In this document: positions 1 through 8,498 of the stretch, in pieces
Layout: the number at the start of each line of letters is the position of its first letter
How positions within the stretch are numbered: position 1 is the first letter of the stretch
The notes under the pieces: model-generated
Databases searched by the model: none
Told to the model about the DNA's origin: nothing
Seen by the model: only the letters and a program-made list of their open reading frames with translations
Assembly (NCBI RefSeq): GCF_030645335.1
Contig: NZ_JAUSNH010000114.1
Span: 1-39,003 of the forward strand
DNA from: Lacisediminimonas sp.
Lineage (GTDB): Bacteria; Pseudomonadota; Gammaproteobacteria; Burkholderiales; Burkholderiaceae_D
Length of the DNA: 39,003 bases
Direction of reading: 5' to 3'
Made by a program: the position numbers and the translations under genes

Positions 1-876
1 CAGGACGGCGTGCGCGAGACAATGGCAAAGCCGCGCTACCTGTTCCGCTCCACCGACAACGAGTGCGAAGCGGTGATGGCGTCGCTGGTTGCGATCAAGC
101 ACTTCAAGGGCAAGTTCGCCACTGTCGCGGGCATCAACCCCGACTACTCTTACGGACGCAATAACTGGGCTGCCTTCCTGGCGCTGCTCAAGCGTTTTGG
201 CATCAATGTCAAAGTGGTAGCCGAGCAGTGGCCAAAAGTCGGCACACTCGATCTGTCGTCCCACGTTGGCGCACTGAAGGCGGCCAAGCCGGACCTGATC
301 TTCAGCTCGCTGCTGTTTGCCGACCTGCCAGTGTTCATGCAGACCGCATTTGGCGCCGGCCTGATGTCGGGCGGTACCAAGTTCGTGTTCCCTGCGGCCG
401 GCTTCCAGCATACCTTGCTGAAGAAATCCTTTACGCCAGAGGGCATGGTCTTCGGTCATAACACGCTGTATTTCGACTTGCCGAATGCGTCGCCGATCCA
501 GAAAGAGTTCGTCTCGATGTATGTGGATCGCTACAAGGATTACCCGCACTGGGAGGCTGATCGCGCTTACTTCGCCATGCAAGCCTACAAGGGCGGCGTC
601 GAAAAGGCGGTCAAGGCCAAAGGCGGCGCATGGCCGAACATGGAAGAAGTGGCGGCTTCGATCGAAGGAATCAAGGTCGATTCCCTGGGCGGACCGGGCA
701 TGATGCGCACCGACCATATCGCCGAACAGACCTTCTACCAGGGCATCACCACGCACAATAACAAGTACGACTTCCCGACCCTGGGCGTGGTCGAAAAGAA
801 ATTCTCCGATCAGTTGCAAAAGCCGCCAGGAATGGATTTCTGGAAGTGGCTGGAGACGGCGAAAATTTCACTCTGA
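1..876 (+). CDS. LIV-type ABC transporter substrate-binding protein, 3' part
   Basis: Open from base 1 in frame 1, so the N-terminus and signal peptide lie outside the window; about 291 C-terminal residues are visible. The sequence reads as a type I periplasmic binding protein (LivK/Leu-Ile-Val family): a Rossmann-like half with the stretch NPDYSYGRNNW, then an alternating alpha/beta pattern and a long C-terminal lobe ending in MDFWKWLETAKISL. It would capture a small ligand in the periplasm and pass it to the two permeases encoded next. Four more LIV-type genes follow in the same direction, so it is very probably the receptor of that importer. The ligand cannot be read from sequence; in soil betaproteobacteria many such receptors bind aromatic acids rather than amino acids. 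The internal GTG near base 10 is not its real start. Confidence 0.9.
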   Translation, partial: QDGVRETMAKPRYLFRSTDNECEAVMASLVAIKHFKGKFATVAGINPDYSYGRNNWAAFLALLKRFGINVKVVAEQWPKVGTLDLSSHVGALKAAKPDLIFSSLLFADLPVFMQTAFGAGLMSGGTKFVFPAAGFQHTLLKKSFTPEGMVFGHNTLYFDLPNASPIQKEFVSMYVDRYKDYPHWEADRAYFAMQAYKGGVEKAVKAKGGAWPNMEEVAASIEGIKVDSLGGPGMMRTDHIAEQTFYQGITTHNNKYDFPTLGVVEKKFSDQLQKPPGMDFWKWLETAKISL

Positions 877-966
877 AACGCTTGACCGGGCTGGCCGCGC
901 CGACCTTGTGTCGGTCGCCGGCCGGCTGTTTCGGATATAGCGAAGAATTCAATCAATGGGGTTATT

Positions 967-1848
967 TTGTCGACACTTCTCGATATTTTATTGAGCGGAC
1001 TGTTCCATGCTGGCGTGCTGTTCCTGGTCGCCGGTGGATTGCAACTGGTGTTTGGCGTTCAAAAGATCGTCAACCTGGCTTGCGGCTCGTTCTATGCGTT
1101 GGGCGCCTATGCCGGCGTGACGGCGGTCACCTGGGCCATGGCCCAGGGCGTTCCGGGTTATTGGTTGCTGCCGCTTTTGCTCGGCTCCGGCTTGCTGCTG
1201 GGTGTCGTCGGACCGGTGATCGAGCGCGTACTGCGTTACGTCTATAACCGCGAGGAAGGCTTCCAGTTGCTGCTGACGTTTGCGCTGCTGCTCCTTTCGC
1301 AGGATATTTTCCGCTTCATCTGGGGCGCCACGCCCAAGACACTGGGCAACATGTCGCTGATCTATGGCCAGACGACCCTGGGCCCGACCTCGATACCGAC
1401 CTACAAGATACTGGTGATCGTTGCCAGTATTGCGATTGCGATTGCGCTGGGCTGGCTGTTGCAGAAGACCAAATTCGGCCGCATCGTGCGCGCCACTGCC
1501 GAGAACCGCAACATGAGCGAGGCGGTGGGCATCAGCACCGGCCATGTGACGGTGATCGTGTTCACGCTGGGCACTATCCTGGGCACGGTCGGTGGCGCAC
1601 TGGTGGTGCCAACCGCTGCCGCATCGCTCGACATGATGGTGGAGCTGGTGGTCGAAGCCTTCGCTGTGGTGGTGATCGGCGGCCTGGGCAGCATGCGCGG
1701 TGCGCTGGTCGGTGCGCTGGTGGTCGGCCTGATCCGATCGCTCGCGGTGTTCTTCTACGCCGAGCTGGAGATCCTGTCGATCTATCTGATCGTCATTGCG
1801 GTGCTCATTTTCAGACCAACCGGATTATTTGGGAAGCCAATCGAATGA
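967..1848 (+). CDS. livH: Branched-chain amino acid-type ABC transporter permease (LivH-like)
   Basis: A 293-residue integral membrane protein with about eight hydrophobic segments. It carries the LivH hallmark near residues 30-45 (FGVQKIVNLACGSFYALGAY) and the cytoplasmic coupling region around residues 165-185 (KTKFGRIVRATAENRNMSEA). The C-terminal motif VVIGGLGSMRGALVGALVVG is typical of the family. It forms half of the inner-membrane channel with the next gene. The start is a TTG at 967: no in-frame ATG gives a full first helix, and a GGGG lies about 5 bases upstream; the ATG at 956 is out of frame. The stop overlaps the next start by 4 bases (ATGA), indicating translational coupling. Confidence 0.92.
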   Translation: MSTLLDILLSGLFHAGVLFLVAGGLQLVFGVQKIVNLACGSFYALGAYAGVTAVTWAMAQGVPGYWLLPLLLGSGLLLGVVGPVIERVLRYVYNREEGFQLLLTFALLLLSQDIFRFIWGATPKTLGNMSLIYGQTTLGPTSIPTYKILVIVASIAIAIALGWLLQKTKFGRIVRATAENRNMSEAVGISTGHVTVIVFTLGTILGTVGGALVVPTAAASLDMMVELVVEAFAVVVIGGLGSMRGALVGALVVGLIRSLAVFFYAELEILSIYLIVIAVLIFRPTGLFGKPIE

Positions 1849-2885
1849 GAAGCTACCGCGTTATTTTGCCCCTGGTGCTGCTGTGCCTGATCGCCGCACC
1901 GTTCCTGCTGCCGCCGTTTTATGTGGTGCTGATGTTGCCGGCGCTGGCCTACGGTGTGATCCTGCTCGGCTTCAACCTGCTGTTCGGTTACACCGGACTG
2001 ATGTCCTTCGGCCATGCGTTGTTCGTGGCGCTGGGCGCTTACTCGGTCGCTTACATGACCGGGCGTTACGGCTTCAAGAGCATGGAGCTGGCGATCCTGA
2101 CCGCTGTGGGCGTGAGCCTGCTGGTCGGCATTCCGGTGGGTATGCTGTGCGTGCGCTATGTGCGGATTTTCTTCGGCATGCTCACGCTCGCCTTTGGCAT
2201 GCTGTTCCATTCCTTCCTGTTCAAGTTTTACGACCTGACCGGCGGTGATTCGGGCATTCCCATCATTCGTCCGCACTTGCTCGGGATGGAGTTTGCCAGC
2301 CTGGACAAGACCCAGTACCTGACCGGACCGTTTTACTTCTACAGCCTGGTCATTTTGCTGGTGCTCGGATTCATCATGTGGCGCATCGTGCATTCGCCGT
2401 TCGGGCTGCACCTGCGCTCGATCCGCGACAATCCGCGCAAGGCGGAGTACGTTGGCGTGCGCGTATATGGCTTTCGCCTGATGGCGTATGTGATCTCGGC
2501 GGTCTACGGCGCCATCGGCGGCGCTTTGCTGGCGATTCCGGTCGGGCTGGCCGATCCGGAGCTGGCGTACTGGACTCATTCGGGCAACCTGGTGTTCATG
2601 ACCATTCTCGGCGGCTTTGGCAATTTCTTCGGGCCGATCCTGGGCGCGTTCGTATTCATCGGCCTGCAAAATGAAATGATGTCGCTGACCCAGTACTGGC
2701 GCTTTGCCATGGGCGTGATCCTGATCGTGATCGTGATTGTCTTGCCGCAGGGACTGATGGGCTTGCTGCTGAAACGTCGCAAGAGCGCCAGGCCAAGCAC
2801 GCCTGACCAGGCCGCAGCCATGCCGCAGGTGAGCGCACAGAACGTCGCGACAGCGGCAAACTCCAAGCCAGAGGTGGAGCGATGA
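1845..2885 (+). CDS. livM: Branched-chain amino acid-type ABC transporter permease (LivM-like)
   Basis: A 346-residue membrane protein with 8-10 hydrophobic helices and the LivM signatures LLFGYTGLMSFGHALFVALG (about residues 44-63) and SPFGLHLRSIRDNPRKAEYV (the EAA-like ATPase-contact loop, about residue 185). The C-terminal membrane part has ILGGFGNFFGPILGAF. It pairs with the LivH-like permease to form the channel. The last 40 residues or so are polar and Ala/Ser/Pro-rich, a cytoplasmic tail longer than in many homologues. It overlaps the permease before it and the ATPase after it by 4 bases each, so the LIV genes are tightly coupled. Confidence 0.92.
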   Translation: MRSYRVILPLVLLCLIAAPFLLPPFYVVLMLPALAYGVILLGFNLLFGYTGLMSFGHALFVALGAYSVAYMTGRYGFKSMELAILTAVGVSLLVGIPVGMLCVRYVRIFFGMLTLAFGMLFHSFLFKFYDLTGGDSGIPIIRPHLLGMEFASLDKTQYLTGPFYFYSLVILLVLGFIMWRIVHSPFGLHLRSIRDNPRKAEYVGVRVYGFRLMAYVISAVYGAIGGALLAIPVGLADPELAYWTHSGNLVFMTILGGFGNFFGPILGAFVFIGLQNEMMSLTQYWRFAMGVILIVIVIVLPQGLMGLLLKRRKSARPSTPDQAAAMPQVSAQNVATAANSKPEVER

Positions 2886-3652
2886 GTATCATTCTCGAAA
2901 CCCGGAACGTCTCCAAGCATTATGGTGATTACCGGGCATTGCAGGAAGTCAGCCTGAGCTTTCGCGAAGGCGAGGTGGTGGCGATCGTCGGTCCGAACGG
3001 CGCCGGCAAAACAACGCTGGTCAATCTGCTGACCGGATTGCTCAAGCCAACGCATGGCGATGTGCTGTTCCGCGGCACCTCGATCGCGGGAGTCGGGCCG
3101 GTGCGCCTGGCCAAGCTGGGCATGGCGCGCGCGTTCCAGTTGGTCCATATCTTTCCGGAACTGACAGTGTCCGAGGCAATTGCCTCGGCCGTCATATCGC
3201 AACAGAACCGCAACCTGGATTTCTGGCGCAACGCCAGCACCATCGAGCCGGTGCGCCAGCGGGTGGAGGAGGTTGCCCGGATATTCGGTTTGCAAAACCG
3301 GCTTGACTGGCTGGCGTCCTATTTGTCGCAGGGCGAGAAAAAGCTGCTCGATATTGCGAGTGCCTTTGCACTCAATCCGCAGCTGATCCTGCTGGACGAG
3401 CCGACCAGCGGCATTTCCACTTCCGACAAGCGCCCACTGATGGATACCCTGATGGATGCGGCCAAGAAGGCCGGCATCAAGACCATGCTGCTGGTCGAGC
3501 ACGACATGGACCTGGTCTCCGAATATTCAACCCGCATCATTGCCCTGACTGAAGGGCGGGTGCTGGCCGACCTGCCGCCCAAGGAATTTTTTGCCGACCC
3601 GCACCTGGCCGCCGCCATCGTCGGCAAGCCGCCGGTTGAACTTGGCGCTTGA
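2882..3652 (+). CDS. livG: Branched-chain amino acid-type ABC transporter ATP-binding protein (LivG-like)
   Basis: A 256-residue cytoplasmic ATPase. Walker A GPNGAGKTT is at residues 38-46, the ABC signature appears as LSQGEKKLLDIA (Q replacing the usual second G-region residue), Walker B is LILLDEPTSGI, and the switch histidine is in LLVEHDMDLV. The C-terminal stretch matches LivG proteins (ending FADPHLAAAIVG). It energises import with the LivF-like partner encoded 32 bases downstream. Its ATG overlaps the LivM-like stop. Function assignment is firm; the transported ligand is not known. Confidence 0.93.
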   Translation: MSIILETRNVSKHYGDYRALQEVSLSFREGEVVAIVGPNGAGKTTLVNLLTGLLKPTHGDVLFRGTSIAGVGPVRLAKLGMARAFQLVHIFPELTVSEAIASAVISQQNRNLDFWRNASTIEPVRQRVEEVARIFGLQNRLDWLASYLSQGEKKLLDIASAFALNPQLILLDEPTSGISTSDKRPLMDTLMDAAKKAGIKTMLLVEHDMDLVSEYSTRIIALTEGRVLADLPPKEFFADPHLAAAIVGKPPVELGA

Positions 3653-3655
3653 GCC

Positions 3656-3676
3656 CTGAATCCTGAATCTTGAATC
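3656..3676 (+). repeat. Three tandem 7-mers between the two LIV ATPase genes
   Basis: CTGAATC, CTGAATC, TTGAATC follow each other without a gap directly after the livG stop. The third unit contains the TTG that could be taken as the livF start. The unit is short and may have no function; it could affect the choice of livF start. Confidence 0.5.
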
Positions 3677-3684
3677 GCGAACCT

Positions 3685-4386
3685 ATGCTAACCCTCAAGT
3701 CAGTCAACGTCGAAATACAGAACAGCACGATCCTGCGCGATATCAGCCTCGCGGTTTCGCCGGGCGAGCTGGTGTGCCTGGTGGGTCGCAACGGCGCCGG
3801 CAAGACCACGACATTTCGCAGCATCATGGGCTACGTGCAACCGAAGTCCGGCAGCATCGAATGGAAGGGTGAGTCGATCGTTGGCATGAAGACGCATCAG
3901 ATTGCGCGCCGCGGGATCGCATTCTCGCCTGAAGAAAGCGAAGTGTTCGGCGACCTGACGGTTGCCGAGAACATCGCATTGCCGACCGACACGATCAAGA
4001 CCGGGCGCTCGGCGCAGGAACGGATCGACCTGGCATACCATATTTTCCCGAAGCTGGAACGCTATCGCGAACGCAGCGGCACCCATCTTTCAGGCGGTGA
4101 ACGCAAGATGCTGTCGATTGCGCGCGCCGTTGCGATGGATCCGCAATTGCTGTTGCTTGACGAGCCGTTCGAAGGCCTGTCACCGGCCGTGATCCCGACC
4201 ATCAGCGAAGGGATCGCGTCCATCCGCAAGCTGGGGCGGGCAGTACTGATGGCCGAATCCAACGGCTATCACATCCCCGATTATGCGGACAAGGTGTACG
4301 TGATCGAGCGCGGCGAGATCGTGTTCGAGGGCAGCGTTGCCCAGGCGCGCAGCAACGACATGGTGAGCCGCATCATCGGCGCCTAG
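3685..4386 (+). CDS. livF: Branched-chain amino acid-type ABC transporter ATP-binding protein (LivF-like)
   Basis: A 233-residue ATPase from the ATG at 3685 (MLTLKSVNVEIQ). A TTG at 3670 would add five residues but lies in a small tandem repeat. Walker A GRNGAGKTT is at about residues 34-42, the signature is LSGGERKMLSIARA, and Walker B is LLLLDEPFEGLSP, the typical LivF form. One oddity is the switch region: where LivF proteins usually have EQN, this protein has ESNGYHIP, so the usual Gln is Ser. The stop codon overlaps the stop of the convergent alcohol dehydrogenase gene by a few bases, leaving no room for a terminator between them. Confidence 0.91.
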   Translation: MLTLKSVNVEIQNSTILRDISLAVSPGELVCLVGRNGAGKTTTFRSIMGYVQPKSGSIEWKGESIVGMKTHQIARRGIAFSPEESEVFGDLTVAENIALPTDTIKTGRSAQERIDLAYHIFPKLERYRERSGTHLSGGERKMLSIARAVAMDPQLLLLDEPFEGLSPAVIPTISEGIASIRKLGRAVLMAESNGYHIPDYADKVYVIERGEIVFEGSVAQARSNDMVSRIIGA

Positions 4387-5480
4387 AACTGGATCACGGA
4401 ACGGATTTCCAGCCCCTTTTTGAGCCGTTCCAGTCCGGTGTTGATGTCTTCCAGCCGGATCCGGCTGGTGACATATTCATCCAGCAGCAAGCGACCGTCC
4501 TGGTATGCCTTGACCAGGAACGGGAAATCTTTTGCAGGATCGGTCCCGCCATAGCTTGAGCGGACGATTTTCTTTTCGCCCATCAGGGATCCCCAGCGAA
4601 ACGCCACCTCCTGGTTCACCGGGACCTTGCCGAGCCAGACCACCTGTCCGCCCGGTCGCACGATTTCCATGCTGGCGCGGAATGCGGCCTGGTTGCCGGC
4701 GGCTTCAAACACATAATCGGCGCCACGACCCGAGGTCAGCGCCGCATGGGCGGCGACCAGATCATCGTTGGCCAGCAAGGTATGGGTGGCGCCGAAGGTG
4801 CGTGCCAGCGCCAGCTTCACCGGGTCGCGGTCTATCGCGATGATGATGCCGGCAGCGGCCAGCTTGGCGCCCTGTATCGCCGACAGGCCGACCGCGCCGC
4901 AACCGATCACGCTGGCGCTGCTGCCGGCTTCCACTTTGGCGATATTGAGCGCCGCACCTACCCCCGTCATCACGCCGCAGCCGATCAGGCAGGCCAGGTC
5001 GAGCGGCATGGCGTCGGGAATGGCCACTGCGCAGTCTTCGGTCACTACCGCCATTTCGGCAAAGGTACCGGCATACATCAACTGATGCACCGGCTGCTCA
5101 CCGAGGAACAAGCGCGGCTTGCCGTCAAAATGCAGCGAGCGGGCAGCGTTGTCGCGGTACTGCTGGCACAGGATCGGTTGATGCTTGTCGCAGTAAAAGC
5201 AATGGTTGCAGTGCGGGTTCCAGGAAATGATGACGTGGTCACCCACGGCTCGCTTGCGTACCGATTTGCCGACCCATTCGACGATGCCGGCGGCTTCATG
5301 GCCGGGCACCAGCGGAAACGGCGCCCCGAGTTGGCCTTCCACCGCTTCCAGGTCGGTATGGCACAAGGCGGTGGCAACGATGCGCACCAGCACATCGGCA
5401 TCGCCCAGGTTAGCGGTATGCAATTGTTCAATCGCCAGCGCAGCGCCGGCATGGGTCAGGACAGCAGCGTTGAAGTTCAC
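4383..5480 (-). CDS. Zinc-dependent alcohol dehydrogenase (MDR family)
   Basis: A 365-residue medium-chain dehydrogenase that would oxidise an alcohol to an aldehyde with NAD(P). Catalytic zinc ligands are visible as Cys40 (TALCHTD) and His61-Glu62 (PGHEAAG). The structural zinc site is C91-C94-C97-C105 (CNHCFYCDKHQPILC). The nucleotide-binding motif GCGAVGLSAIQ lies near residues 193-203. It resembles the class III/NDMA-dependent subgroup, but the substrate is unknown. The start is GTG, and it overlaps the stop of the upstream PhyH-like gene by 4 bases (GTGA), so the two are translationally coupled and may act in sequence. The gene converges on livF. Confidence 0.9.
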   Translation of the reverse strand: MNFNAAVLTHAGAALAIEQLHTANLGDADVLVRIVATALCHTDLEAVEGQLGAPFPLVPGHEAAGIVEWVGKSVRKRAVGDHVIISWNPHCNHCFYCDKHQPILCQQYRDNAARSLHFDGKPRLFLGEQPVHQLMYAGTFAEMAVVTEDCAVAIPDAMPLDLACLIGCGVMTGVGAALNIAKVEAGSSASVIGCGAVGLSAIQGAKLAAAGIIIAIDRDPVKLALARTFGATHTLLANDDLVAAHAALTSGRGADYVFEAAGNQAAFRASMEIVRPGGQVVWLGKVPVNQEVAFRWGSLMGEKKIVRSSYGGTDPAKDFPFLVKAYQDGRLLLDEYVTSRIRLEDINTGLERLKKGLEIRSVIQF

Positions 5481-6343
5481 TGGACTTTTGCGCCCCTGAG
5501 CTTGTCGGTACCCTCGTCGTAACTGGCCACGCCCGTGCCCTTGTACAGGATGGCAGCGGTGCGCTCGGCAAACGCGGCATGCATGGCAACGAACGCGGGA
5601 TCGAAATCGCGCATGGGTTGCGGTTCATGCTCGAAGGTGTTGAAGGTGTCGACCCCGCGTACCAGCGTGGCGCTGTCCGCGCCTTCGACCTGGCGCACCG
5701 AAGTCGGTATATAGCGGATCGCAAAACCGATCCGGCGCTTTGACGACGTATTGGGCGGCGAACCGTGGATCAGTCGTACATGGTGCAGCGACATTTCGCC
5801 CGGCTCCAGGTTGACCAGTACCGCTTGCGCCGGATCGACGTCGACGGCGACTTCCTGACCACGGGTGAGCAAGTTGTTTTCAGAGAAGGTATCGCGATGC
5901 GGAATCTGGTCCACCAGGTGCGTACCGGGAATCACCTGCATGGCGCCGTTGGACTCATTGCTCTCCGACAGCGCCACCCAGGCCGTCACCACATCCGGCC
6001 GCGACAGGCCCCAGTAGGTGGAATCCTGGTGCCAGGACACGAACTTGGCGTCATTGGCTTCCTTGATGAAAAAATTGGTCGTCCAGCACAGCAGGTTCTC
6101 GCCGTACAGGTCTTCGATGGCGTCGAGGATTTTTTCATGCCGCACCAGGTCGTTGAGGCTCTTGAACAGCAGGTGCGTCTTGTGGCGCAATGCGCCTTTT
6201 AGCGGGCCGCCGTTCTGGCTCTCATACTCCTCCAGGTTCTGTCGGATGGCGTTGGCTTGGGCGGCCGACATCACGCGGATCGGGGTGATGTAGCCTTGGG
6301 TTTTGTAGTGTTCCGTCTGTTCGGACGTCAGCAATTTAGACAT
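5477..6343 (-). CDS. Phytanoyl-CoA dioxygenase (PhyH) family protein
   Basis: A 288-residue Fe(II)/2-oxoglutarate oxygenase-like protein from the ATG at 6343; a TTG four codons upstream is also possible. The facial triad is visible: His105-x-Asp107 (SWHQDSTYWGL) and distal His193 (LIHGSPPN), with Arg203-Arg204 nearby to hold 2-oxoglutarate. The motif MQVIPGTH, common in bacterial PhyH proteins, is also present. Members hydroxylate varied small molecules, including alkyl amines, phosphonates and ectoine-like compounds, so no substrate is claimed. It is the first gene of a two-gene unit with the zinc alcohol dehydrogenase, which could oxidise the alcohol it makes. It is divergent from the MetX-like hydrolase. 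Confidence 0.88.
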   Translation of the reverse strand: MSKLLTSEQTEHYKTQGYITPIRVMSAAQANAIRQNLEEYESQNGGPLKGALRHKTHLLFKSLNDLVRHEKILDAIEDLYGENLLCWTTNFFIKEANDAKFVSWHQDSTYWGLSRPDVVTAWVALSESNESNGAMQVIPGTHLVDQIPHRDTFSENNLLTRGQEVAVDVDPAQAVLVNLEPGEMSLHHVRLIHGSPPNTSSKRRIGFAIRYIPTSVRQVEGADSATLVRGVDTFNTFEHEPQPMRDFDPAFVAMHAAFAERTAAILYKGTGVASYDEGTDKLRGAKVQ

Positions 6344-6459
6344 GGGATTGGCCAAGGATTCGGGTTAGAGTGGCTCGCACAACTGAAATATCAGTAGTAC
6401 ATTACATACATCCTCGAAGCTAACGCCGCACTCTGGCCTTGTCAAGCACTAGACCCATC

Positions 6460-7515
6460 ATGCCCTCATTGAACTTTCATCCGCCGCACCAGGCGGGCTG
6501 GCTGGACGCACCGCACCATCGACTCGCGCTGGGCGATTTCACGCTGGAGTCGGGGGCGGTGATCAAGGATTTTTCGGTGTCTTATGCCTTGCATGGCCAC
6601 GCTGTGGATGGCACGCCGGACGCCAGCTTGCCGGTTGCTGTTGCGCTGTGCGCGATTGGCAGCGTGCATCATCGGCTGGATTTCCTGATCGGTGCGGATC
6701 GTGCGCTCGATCCGCGCCGGCATCGCATCTTTGCGATCGACGCCGTCGGTAACGGCCTGACGACGTCGCCTTCCAACAGCAGCCATCAAGCCGGCATGCA
6801 TTTCCCGCGGTTCACGATCCGTGACATGGTGCGCAGCCAGAAGCTGTTGCTCGATGCATTGGGAATCGGCGAAGTCGATGTCGTGATCGGGGCGTCGATG
6901 GGGGGCATGCAGGCATTGCAATGGGGTGTGCAATATCCGGCGGCAATGCGCAAGATCGTGGCGCTGACGCCGATGGCGAAAACAGCGCCCTGGGCGGCGG
7001 CAATCAATGAGGCCGCGCGCCAGGCCTTGCTGGGGCGCATGCACGAGCGGGACGCTGGCCGTGACTGGCCATCCGACATATGGGATGGCTGGACGCCGAT
7101 CATGCAATTGCTGGCCATGCGTACGCCGGCCCAGCTGGCGCGGGAATTCGGCGACGCCACGGCATGCCTGGCATGGATCAGGGAGCGTTCAAGCTGGTGG
7201 CGCGCGCAGGGGTTCGATCCGGTCGACTGGATTTATCAGTCATGGGCCTACGATGCGCATGACGTCGGCACCACGCCCGGTTTTGATGGCGATACGGCGC
7301 GCGCGCTGGCCTCGATCCGTGCCAGCACGATGATCGTGGCGGCCGCGCTGGACCTCTATAATCCCGCCGAGTCGGCGCAAGAAGCGGCCAGCCATATCGC
7401 CGATTGCACGCTGCAGGTGATTGATTCTGACTGGGGCCATCTGATGGCGAGCAGTGCAGACCAGGACGCGGCGCTGGCGCTCAACGAAAAAATCGGCAGC
7501 TTCCTGATGGGCTGA
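6460..7515 (+). CDS. MetX-like alpha/beta-fold hydrolase or acyltransferase
   Basis: A 351-residue alpha/beta-hydrolase-fold protein of the homoserine O-acetyltransferase-like group. The nucleophile elbow is GASMGGMQALQW, the acid is probably Asp in AALDLYNP, and the base is His in DSDWGHLM. The early motif AVGNGLTTSPSNS is the family's conserved glycine/asparagine loop. The usual C-terminal GHDAF of true MetX is replaced by GHLMA, and no methionine gene is adjacent, so a true homoserine acetyltransferase is unlikely; members of this group also act as hydrolases. I chose the ATG at 6460 over a TTG at 6439 because it gives a normal N-terminus. No clear ribosome site is seen for either. Confidence 0.82.
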   Translation: MPSLNFHPPHQAGWLDAPHHRLALGDFTLESGAVIKDFSVSYALHGHAVDGTPDASLPVAVALCAIGSVHHRLDFLIGADRALDPRRHRIFAIDAVGNGLTTSPSNSSHQAGMHFPRFTIRDMVRSQKLLLDALGIGEVDVVIGASMGGMQALQWGVQYPAAMRKIVALTPMAKTAPWAAAINEAARQALLGRMHERDAGRDWPSDIWDGWTPIMQLLAMRTPAQLAREFGDATACLAWIRERSSWWRAQGFDPVDWIYQSWAYDAHDVGTTPGFDGDTARALASIRASTMIVAAALDLYNPAESAQEAASHIADCTLQVIDSDWGHLMASSADQDAALALNEKIGSFLMG

Positions 7516-7528
7516 CCTGCGCTGCCAG

Positions 7529-7547
7529 CGCCCGCGCTGTGCGGGCG
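7529..7547. terminator. GC-rich hairpin between convergent genes
   Basis: CGCCCGC, loop GCTGT, GCGGGCG forms a 7-bp perfect stem in the 39-base gap between the convergent MetX-like and PEP mutase-like genes. There is no T-run on either side, so it may only slow polymerase or depend on Rho. Confidence 0.35.
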
Positions 7548-7554
7548 ACGCGCT

Positions 7555-8400
7555 CTATCGGGCCCTGACGGCCGTGAAGAATTTGCGCAGCTCCGGGTCC
7601 GGTATCGCGTCGTTGGCAAATGAAAATGTGCCGTGTTGCGCCATTTCTGTCGCCGCCCGGCGAATCAGGCCAAAGGTGGCGCGCGCAAGGCTGCCGCCGA
7701 TGCTGATGCGCCGCACACCGACCGATTGCAGGTCTGCCACCGTCATCGTGGGTCCGGAAAATCCCATTACCACTGTCAAGGGGCCGTTGAGTTCGCGCAC
7801 CAGCCGTTCAATTGTCCCGATATCTTTGGCGCCGGGAATGAACAGGCAGTCAGCGCCGGCTTCGACGAACAGGTTTGCCCGTTCCACCGCTTCGGCAAAT
7901 GGGTCCGCCATTGGCACCATGAAACAATCGGTACGGGCAGTCAGCGTGAACGGGATGCCGCAGGCGTCGGCCGCCTTGCGCGCCGCCCGGATGCGCTCGA
8001 CGGCGACGGCGCGCGCGAAGAGGGGCGATTGATTCGCCGCGACGCCGGCATAGTCTTCGATATTGCCGCCGACGGCGCCGGCGGCGATCGCCAGCGCCGT
8101 CGTTTCGCCGACTTGCTCGGCCGATTCGCCATAGCCCGATTCAAGGTCGGCGTTGACCGGAAGGTCGACCGCATCGACGATGGCGCGCACCGATTCCAGC
8201 ATCAGCTCGCGACTGACATTGCCCTCGTAATCCGCCAGGCCCATTGAGGCGGCGACGCCGGCGCTGGTGGTGCCCAATGCCGAAAACCCGCCTTCGGCCA
8301 ACAGGCAGGCGCTGCCGGCGTTCCATGCATTGGGCATCAGGAAGATGCCATCCTGCAGATGCAAGTTCTTGAAGGCTGCGGCTTTCTGCTGTTGGTTCAT
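7555..8400 (-). CDS. Isocitrate lyase/phosphoenolpyruvate mutase family protein
   Basis: A 281-residue TIM-barrel protein from the ATG at 8400, preceded by a GGGAA about 6 bases upstream; the open frame runs further upstream but looks unrelated to the family. The core begins FLMPNAWNAGSACLLAEGGF, typical of the carboxyvinyl-carboxyphosphonate mutase/2-methylisocitrate lyase group. The metal-binding region is NADLESGYG and is followed by GGNIEDYAG and TARTDCF. The lyase loop cysteine (KKCGH in isocitrate lyases) is not present, so it is probably not a classical lyase. Members include oxaloacetate decarboxylases, mutases and C-P or C-C lyases on 2-oxo acids. It lies 98 bases after the GST stop on the same strand, so a shared transcript is possible. 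Confidence 0.85.
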   Translation of the reverse strand: MNQQQKAAAFKNLHLQDGIFLMPNAWNAGSACLLAEGGFSALGTTSAGVAASMGLADYEGNVSRELMLESVRAIVDAVDLPVNADLESGYGESAEQVGETTALAIAAGAVGGNIEDYAGVAANQSPLFARAVAVERIRAARKAADACGIPFTLTARTDCFMVPMADPFAEAVERANLFVEAGADCLFIPGAKDIGTIERLVRELNGPLTVVMGFSGPTMTVADLQSVGVRRISIGGSLARATFGLIRRAATEMAQHGTFSFANDAIPDPELRKFFTAVRAR

Positions 8401-8498
8401 ATGGGTTCCCGGTAGCGTTATCCATGACAGGCGTTTGTCGGAAACGGGCTTCGTGCATGGCGTTCCGACAATGACTGCAACGATATTACCTGAAGCGG

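Noticed and set aside
1782-3502. Long minus-strand open frames across the LIV operon
   Set aside because: Low-complexity Gln/His/Arg/Ala translations typical of antisense frames in GC-rich genes, with no family resemblance.
6460-7515. True homoserine O-acetyltransferase
   Set aside because: The characteristic C-terminal GHDAF is replaced by GHLMA and no methionine genes are near; kept as MetX-like hydrolase.
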